64,000 nt of DNA from positions 49,904 through 113,903 of the forward strand of contig DASRBO010000104.1 in NCBI GenBank assembly GCA_035653595.1, read 5' to 3'. This stretch comes from DASRBO01 sp035653595. GTDB taxonomy: Bacteria; Actinomycetota; Acidimicrobiia; Acidimicrobiales; JAJPHE01. Under the pieces are notes generated by a model. That model was not told the DNA's origin. It was given only the letters and a program-made list of their open reading frames with translations, and ran no database searches. The stretch's first letter is position 1, and each line of letters starts with the position of its first letter. The position numbers and the translations under genes are program-made. Below, piece after piece: positions 32,740 through 41,007 of the stretch.

Positions 32740-34020
32740 ATGGCTGTTCCTCGGGTGGTCATCGTGGGAGCCGGCTTCGGCGGGCTCAGTGCCGCCAGGG
32801 CCTTGGCCGGCGCCCCGGTCGAGGTGACCCTTGTCGACCGCCGGAACTACCACACCTTCCAGCCCCTGCTGTACCAGGTGGCCACCGCCGGGCTGGACTC
32901 CGGCAGCATCGCCTACCCGGTGCGGGGCCTGGTGCAGCGTCAGGGCCGGCTGGGGTTCCGCCTGGGCACGGTGGCGGCCATCGACCGCCAGCACCGGCTG
33001 GTCCAGCTCGACGACGGCGACACCCTCGCCTACGACTACCTCATCGTGGCCGCCGGTGCGGTGACGGCGTCGTTCGGCATCGCCGGGGTGGACGAGCACG
33101 CCCTGCCGCTCAAGACCCTGACCGACGCCGTCCGACTGCGCCTCCACCTGCTGGAGCGCTTCGAGGAGGCCGACGCCGGGCACGAGGCCGCCGGGGGGCT
33201 CAACATCGTGGTGGTCGGCGGCGGGCCCACCGGCGTCGAGCTGTGCGGGGGCCTGTCGGAGCTGGTCTGGGGCGTGCTGGCCCGCGACTACCCCCGTCTG
33301 GACGTGGCCTCGGCCCGCATCGTGCTCCTCGAGGCGGCCGACCGCCTGCTGGGCTCGTTCCATCCCCGCTCGTCGGCCAGCGCCCTGCGCACCCTGACCT
33401 CGCGAGGGGTGGAGGTGCGCCTGGGGGCGGCGGTGCAGGCGGTCGGCCCCGACCAGGTCAGGCTGGCCGGGGGCGAGGTGCTGCCCACCCGGACCCTGGT
33501 GTGGACGGCGGGGGTGAAGGCCAACCGTCTGGGTGAGGCCATGGGCCTGCCGCTGGAGCGCGGCGGCCGCGTCACCGTCGGTCCGGACCTGAGCCCGCCG
33601 GGCGAACCCGAGGTGTTCGTGATCGGCGACCTGGCCGCCGCCCGCGACGAGCGGGGCAACCTCTACCCCCAGCTGGCCCCGGTGGCCATGCAGCAGGGCC
33701 GTCATGCCGCCGCCCAGATCCGCCGCCGGCTGTCGGGCGACGGGGCCACCCCGTTCCACTACCGCGACAAGGGCACCATGGCGACCATCGGGCGCAATGC
33801 GGCGGTGGCCGAGCTGCCCCTGGGGCTGCGCTTCCGGGGCTTCCCCGCCTGGGTGGCCTGGCTGGCTCTGCACCTGGTGTTCCTGATCGGGTTCCGCAAC
33901 CGGGCGGCGGTGCTGCTGGACTGGTCGTGGAACTACCTCACCTTCCAGCGCGGCTCACGCCTGATGCTGCCGATGGAATCCGACGACGAGCCCGACGAGC
34001 CCGGCCGGGCCGCCGCCTGA
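32740..34020 (+). CDS. ndh: Type II NADH dehydrogenase (NDH-2)
   Basis: 426 residues, peripheral membrane flavoprotein that passes electrons from NADH to menaquinone without pumping protons. FAD motif VVIVGAGFGGLSAARALAG, NADH motif NIVVVGGGPTGVELCGGLSE, quinone-site region with YPQLAPVAMQQGRHAA and the membrane-binding C-terminal helix (AWVAWLALHLVFLIGFRNR). ATG lies two bases after a CRP-like palindrome and has no ribosome site, so a leaderless message or control through the palindrome is possible. It follows the TetR gene. Confidence 0.92.
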   Translation: MAVPRVVIVGAGFGGLSAARALAGAPVEVTLVDRRNYHTFQPLLYQVATAGLDSGSIAYPVRGLVQRQGRLGFRLGTVAAIDRQHRLVQLDDGDTLAYDYLIVAAGAVTASFGIAGVDEHALPLKTLTDAVRLRLHLLERFEEADAGHEAAGGLNIVVVGGGPTGVELCGGLSELVWGVLARDYPRLDVASARIVLLEAADRLLGSFHPRSSASALRTLTSRGVEVRLGAAVQAVGPDQVRLAGGEVLPTRTLVWTAGVKANRLGEAMGLPLERGGRVTVGPDLSPPGEPEVFVIGDLAAARDERGNLYPQLAPVAMQQGRHAAAQIRRRLSGDGATPFHYRDKGTMATIGRNAAVAELPLGLRFRGFPAWVAWLALHLVFLIGFRNRAAVLLDWSWNYLTFQRGSRLMLPMESDDEPDEPGRAAA

Positions 34021-34153
34021 GGGTCCCCGGGGACGGACCGACCCAGGCACCCGGGCGCCGGCCGCCGAGCCGGCTCGGCCCGACGGGGCGGAGAGCCCGG
34101 TTTAGCGCTCGGGCGGGCGGAAAGGTTTGGGGGGCTTCCCCGAGGCCCTCCCG

Positions 34154-36367
34154 ATGTCCCACTTCTCCTCCCTCACCGAGCACCAGAACCTGGTCCTGTG
34201 GACCCAGCTGCTGGTGGTGGTGGGACTGGCCCGGGGCCTGGGCGTCCTCTGCCGCCGGTTCGGCCAGCCCCCGGTGGTGGGGGAGTTGGCGGCCGGGGTG
34301 GTGCTGGGACCATCGGTCCTCGGCCACGTGTGGTCGGCGGGGTTCGACTGGCTGTTCCCGACCAGCAAGGTTCAGGCGGCCGCCCTCGGGGCCGTCGGCT
34401 GGGTCGGGGTGGGGTTCCTGCTCGTCCTGACCGGTTTCGAGACCGACCTGGCGATCATCCGCCGCCTGGGTCGGGCCGCCTCCTCGGTGGCGGTGGGGGG
34501 CCTGGTGGTGCCCTTCGCCTGCGGGGCGGCCCTGGCCGCGGCCCTGCCAGCGTCCTTCCTCGGCCCCCGGGCCCACCGGCCCGTGTTCGTGATCTTCCTG
34601 GGGGTGGCCCTCAGCATCTCCTCCCTGCCGGTGATCGCCAAGATCCTCTCCGACCTCGGGTTGATGCGGCGCAACTTCGGCCAGGCCACCGTGGCCGTGG
34701 GCATGGTCAACGACCTGGTCGGTTGGATGGCCCTCGGCGTCATCGCCGGGCTGGCGGAGTCGGGCCGGGTGTCGGGGGGGCGCCTGGTCTTCGTCCTGGT
34801 GGCGGCGGTCCTGTTGCTGGTGGCGACCTTCACCGTCGGCCAGGGCGCGGTCGACCGGATCCTGCGGGCGGTCCGGGCCCGCAGCGACTCGGTGGTGGCC
34901 GCTCTCACCGTCACCGTGGTGATCACCTTCGCCCTGGCCACCGCGGCCCAGGCCATCCACCTGGAAGCCGTGCTGGGCGCGTTCCTGGCCGGCATCATCC
35001 TGGGCCGGTCGCGCTTCCAGAATCCCGAGGTCCCGCGCCATCTCGAGTCGGTGACCATGTCGGTGCTGGCGCCGATCTTCTTCGCCACCGCCGGCCTGCG
35101 GCTCAACCTGGGGTTGCTTGGACGTCCCAGCACCCTGCTGTGGTGCGCGGCGATCCTGGCCGTGGCGATCTTGTCCAAGACGCTCGGTGCCTACGCCGGA
35201 GCCCGGCTGGGGCGGCTGGCTCACCGCGAAGGCATCGCCCTCGGTTCGGCCCTCAACGCCAGGGGGGCGGTCGAGGTGGTGATCGCCACCGTCGGCCTGT
35301 CCCTCGGGGTGCTGGGGGAGGGCGCCTACACGGCCGTGGTGGTCATGGCCATCATCACCTCGATAATGGCCCCGCCGATCCTGCGGATGGTGGTGCGGGA
35401 CTGGAGGGGGGAGGCCGAGGAGCGGGAGCGCCTCGAACACGAGGAGCTGCTGGACCGCAACCTGCTGGTGCGCTCCGGCAGCCTGCTGCTGCCCAGCCGG
35501 GGCCGGCCCAACTCGATCGTGGCCGCCCAGATCCTCCATTTCGCCTGGCCGGCCCAAGTCGGTGTCACCGTGCTGTCGGTGGACGACGAGGGAGGCGTCG
35601 AGCCCGACCTGTCGCCGATCATGAACGTGTTCATGGACCGCGAGGTCGACGTTCGCCGGGTAGCCGACGACGACGCCCTCGCCGCCATCCTGGCCGAGGC
35701 CCGCCTGGGCTACCAGGCCATAGGGGTGGGGGTGGCCGACGGGTTCTCCACCGGGGGCGTCCTGCTCTCCCCGGTGGTGGACGAGCTGTTGGCCGACAGC
35801 CCCATCCCGCTGGTGATCGTGCGCCGGGCCCGAGGGCAGGTCACGACCACGCCCGCCGCCTTCGCCCGGGCGCTGGTGCCGGTGTCGGGCAGCCCGGCGT
35901 CCCGCACCGCCCAGGAGGTCGCCTTCAGCCTGGGCCAGAGCCTGGGCACAGCGGTGATGCTGGCCCATGTGGTGAACCGCCCCGAGCCGGCGCCGGTCGG
36001 CGGGGGCCGCCACCAGGCCAGCCGGTGGCGATGGGACGCCGGCCCGTCCGACGTCGGCGGGGGCGACGGCGACGACCGCCCTGGGGGCTCCGGACTTGAC
36101 GGCGGCTCGGCCGCCTCGGCGGTGCTGGACCAGGCGATGGCCCTGGGGGCTGAGTTCCAGGTGGAGGCCAGCGCCGTCACCAGGACCGGCACGGCCACCG
36201 CCGACGAGCTGTTGGCCGCCGCCTCAGAGGTTCAGGCCGACCTGATCGTGCTGGGCGCCACCGTCAAGCGCCTCGAGGGCCGTCCGTTCCTCGGCCACTC
36301 CGTGGAGCACATCCTCGACGAGGCGCCCATGACCGTGGTCGTGGTGGCCACGCCGGTACCGGCCTGA
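34154..36367 (+). CDS. CPA2-family Na+/H+ or K+/H+ antiporter with C-terminal universal stress domain
   Basis: 737 residues. N-terminal ~400 residues form a Kef/NapA-type antiporter with about 12 helices (FGQPPVVGELAAGVVLGPSV near the N-terminus, GAFLAGIILGRSRF and ALGSALNARGAVEVVIATVG later). The C-terminal ~330 residues are soluble; they resemble Usp modules (VRRARGQVTTTPAAFARALV, then LIVLGATVKRLEGRPFLGHS). The ATP motif is degenerate. ATG 34154 is preferred over the upstream TTG (34127) because GAGG at 34142 is well spaced and the family start follows. Confidence 0.87.
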   Translation: MSHFSSLTEHQNLVLWTQLLVVVGLARGLGVLCRRFGQPPVVGELAAGVVLGPSVLGHVWSAGFDWLFPTSKVQAAALGAVGWVGVGFLLVLTGFETDLAIIRRLGRAASSVAVGGLVVPFACGAALAAALPASFLGPRAHRPVFVIFLGVALSISSLPVIAKILSDLGLMRRNFGQATVAVGMVNDLVGWMALGVIAGLAESGRVSGGRLVFVLVAAVLLLVATFTVGQGAVDRILRAVRARSDSVVAALTVTVVITFALATAAQAIHLEAVLGAFLAGIILGRSRFQNPEVPRHLESVTMSVLAPIFFATAGLRLNLGLLGRPSTLLWCAAILAVAILSKTLGAYAGARLGRLAHREGIALGSALNARGAVEVVIATVGLSLGVLGEGAYTAVVVMAIITSIMAPPILRMVVRDWRGEAEERERLEHEELLDRNLLVRSGSLLLPSRGRPNSIVAAQILHFAWPAQVGVTVLSVDDEGGVEPDLSPIMNVFMDREVDVRRVADDDALAAILAEARLGYQAIGVGVADGFSTGGVLLSPVVDELLADSPIPLVIVRRARGQVTTTPAAFARALVPVSGSPASRTAQEVAFSLGQSLGTAVMLAHVVNRPEPAPVGGGRHQASRWRWDAGPSDVGGGDGDDRPGGSGLDGGSAASAVLDQAMALGAEFQVEASAVTRTGTATADELLAAASEVQADLIVLGATVKRLEGRPFLGHSVEHILDEAPMTVVVVATPVPA

Positions 36368-36388
36368 GCCGCCCCAACGCTCAGGCGG

Positions 36389-37282
36389 TCAGCTGGCGGC
36401 CCGCTTGCCCCTCGAGCTGCGCCGGCCGGTGTCGGCCTCCTCGGCCCCGGACTCGTCGCCGCCGGACTCCTCGCCCCCGGCCTTCGCCTCGGCGCCGCCG
36501 GCGGGCCGGGCCCCCTTGGAACCGGCCAGGCTGGCCTCCAGGGCGGCCATGAGGTCGATGACCGGGGCGGGGGCGGCGGCCGGCTGGCTGACCAGCTCCT
36601 GGCCCTCGGCCTTGGCCTCGATGAGAGCCAGCACCTGCTCGCGGTAGGTGTCGTGGTAGCGGTCGGGCTGGAATTCGGTGGTCAGGGAGTCGATGAGCTG
36701 GCGGGCCATGGTGAGCTCGCGCTCGCTGGGGGCCTGGGCCGGCTCGGGCGCCTCGATCTCCTCCTCGGCGACGATCTCGTCGGCGAAGTTCATGGTGGTG
36801 AGGGCGAGCAGCTCCCCGACCGGGCGCACGGCGCAGAGGTACTGCTTGGTGCGCAGCACCACCCGGGCGATGCCCACCCGGCCGGAGTCCCTCATGGCGT
36901 CGAGCAGCAGGCGGTAGGCCTTGGTGCCGCGGGGATCGGGGGCCAGGTAGTAGGTGGTGTCGTAGTAGAGGGGGTCGATCTCGTCGAGGGAGACGAAGTC
37001 CTCGATGTCGATGGTCTGGGTGGCCACCGGGTCGAGGGAGTCGAGCTCGTCGGGGTCGATCATCACGTACTGGCCGGGGTAGAGCTCGTAGCCCTTGGCC
37101 AGATCCTCGTATGACACCTCGACACCCTCGACGCTGCAGAACCGACGCTGCTGGATGCGCGCCCCGTCGTTGGCGTGGAGCTGGTGGAAGCGCACCGTCT
37201 TCTTGCGCACGGCGGTGAACAGCTTGACGGGCACGTTCACCAGACCGAAGCTGATGGCTCCGCTCCAAATCGGTCTGGCCAT
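36389..37282 (-). CDS. ku: Non-homologous end-joining protein Ku
   Basis: 297 residues, DNA end-binding protein of bacterial NHEJ. Starts MARPIWSGAISFGLVNVPVK, the conserved Ku N-terminus, with core sequences KGYELYPGQYVMIDPDELDS and YYDTTYYLAPDPRGTKAYRL. The C-terminal ~60 residues are Gly/Glu/Ala-rich ending in a basic GRRSSRGKRAAS tail, which in other Ku proteins helps DNA binding. GGGGAGGTGAGCCC precedes the ATG. Ligase D is not in the window. NHEJ is useful to non-dividing cells, in keeping with the dormancy genes nearby. Confidence 0.94.
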   Translation of the reverse strand: MARPIWSGAISFGLVNVPVKLFTAVRKKTVRFHQLHANDGARIQQRRFCSVEGVEVSYEDLAKGYELYPGQYVMIDPDELDSLDPVATQTIDIEDFVSLDEIDPLYYDTTYYLAPDPRGTKAYRLLLDAMRDSGRVGIARVVLRTKQYLCAVRPVGELLALTTMNFADEIVAEEEIEAPEPAQAPSERELTMARQLIDSLTTEFQPDRYHDTYREQVLALIEAKAEGQELVSQPAAAPAPVIDLMAALEASLAGSKGARPAGGAEAKAGGEESGGDESGAEEADTGRRSSRGKRAAS

Positions 37283-37325
37283 GGGCTCACCTCCCCGACG
37301 CCGTGTTCCTTTCCCGGCCCAGAGG

Positions 37326-37922
37326 TTGCCACAACCTTCTCCGGAGGGCCCACTGGACCCGGATCCGGTATCGGTCACCACGGTGGGCCACGGCACCCTG
37401 GCGGCCGAGGATCTTCGCCGGCTGCTGGCCGCGGCAGGCATCGACACGGTGGTCGACGTGCGCAGCTTTCCCGGCAGCCGCCGCCATCCTCACTTCGGGC
37501 GCGACCAGCTGGAGGCGTGGCTTCCGGCAGCGGGCATCGAGTACCGGTGGGAGAAGGACCTGGGCGGGTTCCGCAAACCGGCGCCCGACTCGCCCAACCA
37601 GGCCCTGCGTCACCCGTCATTCCGGGGCTACGCCGACCACATGGCCAGCGCCGCCTTCGGCACCGCCCTGGACCGGCTGATCGATCTGGCCGGCCGCCGG
37701 CGGACCGCGGTCATGTGCTCGGAGAGCCTGTGGTGGCGCTGCCACCGCCGTCTCCTGTCCGACGCCCTGGTGCTGTGGCGGGGTGCGGCGGTGACCCACC
37801 TCGCCCACGACGGCCGGCGCCAGGCCCACCGCCTAACCGACGGCGTCCGCCCGGGCGACGGCGGCGGTCCCCCGGTCTACGACGTGGGCGTGACGCCGCC
37901 GCTGCCGGCGGCGGAGGGCTAG
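37326..37922 (+). CDS. DUF488 family protein
   Basis: About 198 residues. DUF488 hallmarks are TVGHGTLAAEDLRRLLAAAG near the start, DTVVDVRSFPGSRRHPHFGR, EYRWEKDLGGFRKP and the cysteine segment TAVMCSESLWWRCHRRLLSD. The CxExxxxxCHR motif is conserved in the family and may bind metal or act in catalysis; function is unknown. The start is uncertain: no ATG fits, TTG 37326 follows AGAGG and is used here. Divergent from ku with 43 bases between starts. Confidence 0.85.
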   Translation: MPQPSPEGPLDPDPVSVTTVGHGTLAAEDLRRLLAAAGIDTVVDVRSFPGSRRHPHFGRDQLEAWLPAAGIEYRWEKDLGGFRKPAPDSPNQALRHPSFRGYADHMASAAFGTALDRLIDLAGRRRTAVMCSESLWWRCHRRLLSDALVLWRGAAVTHLAHDGRRQAHRLTDGVRPGDGGGPPVYDVGVTPPLPAAEG

Positions 37923-37931
37923 GGCGGCGGC

Positions 37932-38729
37932 TCAGCGGGCCGAGGGGAACTGCGGAGGGCGCCGGTTGCGCACGGCGTCGACGCCTTCGGCGGCGTCCTG
38001 GCCCAGGAAGGCCAGCATCTCGAGGGCCAGGGACTGCTCGAAGATCGGCGTGGCCATGCGCAGCCAGCCGTTGAGCGAGCGCTTGGTCCAGCGCAGGGCG
38101 TTCTGGCTGGCCCGGCCCAGCCGGTCGGCGATGTCGAGGGCGGTGGCGAGCACCTCGTCGTCGGGCATGCACTTGCTCACCAGCCCGATCCGCTCCGCCT
38201 CCCGCCCGTCGACGAAGTCGGCGGTGAGCAGGTAGTACTTGGCCCGCGCCATGCCGCACAGCAGCGGCCAGATGATGGCGGCGTGGTCGCCCGCCGCCAC
38301 CCCGATACGGAGATGGCCGTCGCTGACCCGGGCCGACTCGGCCATCACCGAGATGTCGGCCAGCAGCGCCACGGCCAGGCCGGCCCCGACGGCTACGCCG
38401 TTGATGGCCGACACCACCGGCTTGTCCAGCTCGACCATGTTGCGCACGATGGCCCCGGCGTCGTGGAGCTGTTCGACCACGGCCCCGTAGTCGGCGGTCA
38501 TGCGGGCGATCATCTCGAGGTCGCCCCCGGCCGAGAAGGCCTTGCCCGCCCCCGTCACCACCGCCACCCGGGCGTCGTCGTCGGCGCCCACGGTGGTCCA
38601 GATCTCCGACAGCTCGCGGTGCAGCCGCTCGTTGGCGGCGTTCAGCACGTCGGGGCGGTCGAGGGTGATGAGGACAACGCCGTTGTCGCGCCGCTCGAAG
38701 CGCAGGTGCTCGAAGTCGTCGTAGCGCAT
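37932..38729 (-). CDS. Enoyl-CoA hydratase/isomerase family protein
   Basis: 265 residues, crotonase fold. It has the oxyanion-hole segments VVTGAGKAFSAGGDLEMIAR and KPVVSAINGVAVGAGLAVAL, and RIGVAAGDHAAIIWPLLCGM where hydratases carry the second catalytic Glu; here the position reads Gly-Asp. This suggests hydratase activity on a non-standard substrate, or another crotonase reaction. Followed by a quinone-oxidoreductase gene on the same strand 11 bases upstream, so probably co-transcribed. Confidence 0.88.
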   Translation of the reverse strand: MRYDDFEHLRFERRDNGVVLITLDRPDVLNAANERLHRELSEIWTTVGADDDARVAVVTGAGKAFSAGGDLEMIARMTADYGAVVEQLHDAGAIVRNMVELDKPVVSAINGVAVGAGLAVALLADISVMAESARVSDGHLRIGVAAGDHAAIIWPLLCGMARAKYYLLTADFVDGREAERIGLVSKCMPDDEVLATALDIADRLGRASQNALRWTKRSLNGWLRMATPIFEQSLALEMLAFLGQDAAEGVDAVRNRRPPQFPSAR

Positions 38730-38740
38730 GACGACCGACC

Positions 38741-39682
38741 CTACGGCATCACCAGCACAACCTTGCCGAGCTTGGAGCCGTTGGCGAAGCGCTGGTAGGC
38801 GGCGGGAGCGTCGTCGAGCGGGAAGGTGGCCGCCAGCGGGGTCCGCACGCGTCCGGTAGCCAGCAGCGGGAGCACATGGGCCTCGATCCGGCGGGCGGCG
38901 TCGGCCTTGGCCTCCAGCGACCGGGCCCGCAGGGTGGAGCCGTGCAGGCGGGCCCGCTTCATCATGATGGCGCTCAGGTCGACCTCGGCCCGCGACCCGG
39001 CCCCCACCCCGATGATCGAGATCCTCCCGCCCACCGCCAGGGCGCCCAGGTTGGCGGCGAGGTTGGGGGCGCCCACCAGCTCCAGGACCACGTCGAAGGG
39101 ACCGGCGTCGGCGAAGTCCTCGGGCGGTCGCACCTCGGCCCCCAGGGCGGCCACCGCCCCCCGGTGGTCGGGGTTGCGCACGGTGGCGGTGACCCGGGCC
39201 CCGGCGGCGACGCCGAGCTGGACGGCCGCCGTGCCCACCCCGCCGGCGGCCCCGTGCACCAGGAGGCGCTCACCCAGGCCCAGCTCGCACTGGGTGAACA
39301 GGGCGTCGTGGGCGGTGGTGAAGGCCTCAGGGAAGCCACCGGCCTCGGCCCAGTCGACGCCCTCGGGAACGGGCACGGCGTGGCGCTCGTGGACCACGGC
39401 CAGGCCGGCCTGGGCCGCCCCGCCCACCACCGCCATGACCCGGTCGCCGGGGCGGAAGCGGGTCGCCCCCGGCCCGATCTCCACCACCTCGCCGGCCAGC
39501 TCGAGGCCGGGCACGTCGGGCGGATAGCCCGGTGGCGGGGGGTAGAAGCCCTGCACCTGCAGCAGGTCGGCGGCGTTGAGGCCGGCGGCCCGCACCCTCA
39601 CCAGCACCTCGTGGGTGCCTGGCTCGGGATCGGGGCGGTCGGCGACGGTCACCGCCCGGTCGACGATGGTGACGGCTCGCAT
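38741..39682 (-). CDS. NADPH:quinone oxidoreductase, zinc-independent MDR family
   Basis: 313 residues, medium-chain dehydrogenase/reductase without the structural zinc cysteines. N-terminal GroES-like part (VLVRVRAAGLNAADLLQVQG; VPGLELAGEVVEIGPGATRF) and NADPH Rossmann motif VHGAAGGVGTAAVQLGVAAG. The QOR-type signature indicates reduction of quinones or enones. It lies upstream of the enoyl-CoA hydratase gene in the same direction. Confidence 0.88.
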   Translation of the reverse strand: MRAVTIVDRAVTVADRPDPEPGTHEVLVRVRAAGLNAADLLQVQGFYPPPPGYPPDVPGLELAGEVVEIGPGATRFRPGDRVMAVVGGAAQAGLAVVHERHAVPVPEGVDWAEAGGFPEAFTTAHDALFTQCELGLGERLLVHGAAGGVGTAAVQLGVAAGARVTATVRNPDHRGAVAALGAEVRPPEDFADAGPFDVVLELVGAPNLAANLGALAVGGRISIIGVGAGSRAEVDLSAIMMKRARLHGSTLRARSLEAKADAARRIEAHVLPLLATGRVRTPLAATFPLDDAPAAYQRFANGSKLGKVVLVMP

Positions 39683-39696
39683 TCTCCGATGACTCG

Positions 39697-39738
39697 CAGG
39701 GTCCGAGACTGGCAGGGTCCGAGACTGGCAGGGTCCGA
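39697..39738. repeat. 16-bp tandem repeat in the intergenic gap
   Basis: CAGGGTCCGAGACTGG occurs at 39697-39712 and 39713-39728, and a third partial copy (CAGGGTCCGA) starts at 39729. It lies between the MDR gene start and the NlpC/P60 stop and encodes nothing evident. Confidence 0.8.
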
Positions 39739-39760
39739 TAGCCGGCCGCCGCCGGGCGGA

Positions 39761-40864
39761 TCAGCCGCTGACCCGTCCGCCCCCGTCGAGCCCGTCCCGG
39801 TAGATCGAGGCGTAGCGGACGTTGGTGCCGGTGTGGTCGGCGACGATCATCTCGCCCCCGCCCACGTAGATGCCGACGTGGTCGACCGGCTGGTAGTAGA
39901 AGACCAGGTCCCCGGGCTGCAGGTCGCTCACCGGCACCCTGGTGGTGGCGTCCCACTGGCCGGCGGCCGAGTGGGGAAGGCTCACCCCGGCCTGGGCCCA
40001 CACGTACATGGTCAGCCCGGAGCAGTCGAAGCTGTCGGGGCCGGCGGCGCCGTACTGGTAGGGCTTCCCGACCTCGGCCCGGGCCCACGCCACCGCCGTG
40101 CCCGCCCCCTGGCCCGGGGGCGGCAGGGGACCGCTAACCGTGTCGTGGTAGCGGGCCTGCAGCCGGGCGGCGGCGGCCGTCGCCTGGGCGGCCTGGTCCT
40201 GGGCCACCAGGCTCGCCACCTGGCCCTGCAGTCGGCTGAGCTGGCCGGCCTCGGCCCCGGCGGCCGCCGCCGAGGCGTCGCGGGCCGAGCGGACCTGGTC
40301 GACGGCCGCCTGGGCGGCCTGGCGGGCCGACGCCAGCTCGGCCTGGCTCTGGCTGAACTGGAGGAGTGCGCTGTGGAGGGCGTCGACGGCCCCCTGCTCC
40401 ACCGAGGCCACGCTGGAGATGTAGCTCTGCTTGACCACCTCCGAGGTGGCGTCGCTCTGCACCAGCTGCTGGAAGGCGGGGATGTCCCCGCCCTGCATGT
40501 AGTCGCTGACCGCCTGGGTGCGCATGGCCTGGCGGTCGGCCGCCACCTGGGCCTGGGCCCTGGCGTACTGGGCCTGGGCGGCGGCCAGCTGGGTGTTGAC
40601 CCGGTCGAGCCGGTTCTGGGCCTGGTCCAGCGCCTCGTCGAGCCGGTACATGGTGGCGTCGAGGGCGTTGAGACGGGCCGACGCCGCTGCCGCCTGGGCG
40701 CGAGCCGTGGAGATGGGATCGGCCGAAGCCGCAGGTCCCACCAGCACCCCGGACCCCAGGAGTACGACACCCGCCAGGGAGGAGATAACCACCCTGAGCC
40801 TTCTCCGGGGCCCGGCGGCCGCCCCCGCCGGGGACGTCGTGAGTCTGTTCGTGAACAGGTTCAC
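39761..40864 (-). CDS. NlpC/P60 peptidoglycan endopeptidase with coiled-coil domain
   Basis: 367 residues, secreted. A signal peptide (LRVVISSLAGVVLLGSGVLV, cleavage after ASA) is followed by a long Ala/Gln-rich coiled coil (~50-240) and an NlpC/P60 domain (~255-367). The catalytic Cys is in DSFDCSGLTMYVWAQAGV, the His in QPVDHVGIYVGGGEMI. This is the RipA/RpfB-partner layout: hydrolysis of stem peptides during cell separation. GTG 40864 is preferred over GTG 40909 because it overlaps a palindrome and gives a normal signal peptide; the longer start is possible. Confidence 0.9.
   Translation of the reverse strand: MNLFTNRLTTSPAGAAAGPRRRLRVVISSLAGVVLLGSGVLVGPAASADPISTARAQAAAASARLNALDATMYRLDEALDQAQNRLDRVNTQLAAAQAQYARAQAQVAADRQAMRTQAVSDYMQGGDIPAFQQLVQSDATSEVVKQSYISSVASVEQGAVDALHSALLQFSQSQAELASARQAAQAAVDQVRSARDASAAAAGAEAGQLSRLQGQVASLVAQDQAAQATAAAARLQARYHDTVSGPLPPPGQGAGTAVAWARAEVGKPYQYGAAGPDSFDCSGLTMYVWAQAGVSLPHSAAGQWDATTRVPVSDLQPGDLVFYYQPVDHVGIYVGGGEMIVADHTGTNVRYASIYRDGLDGGGRVSG
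40851..40864. promoter_or_regulatory. Palindrome over the NlpC/P60 start codon
   Basis: GTGAACAGGTTCAC: six-base arms GTGAAC/GTTCAC with a two-base spacer. It includes the proposed GTG start on the minus strand. It may be an operator or simply coding sequence for the first residues. Confidence 0.3.
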
Positions 40865-41007
40865 AACGGGCGGGGACGCTAGCCCGCCCTGACCGGCCCG
40901 CGCAACCACTCCCGGTCGGTTTGGGGGTTTTGCCGGCCCCCGGGAACACTTCCGCCAGCCGCCTGCCGGCGAGGAGGCGGCCGGGCCAGCCCGTAGGCTG
41001 GGCCGGC

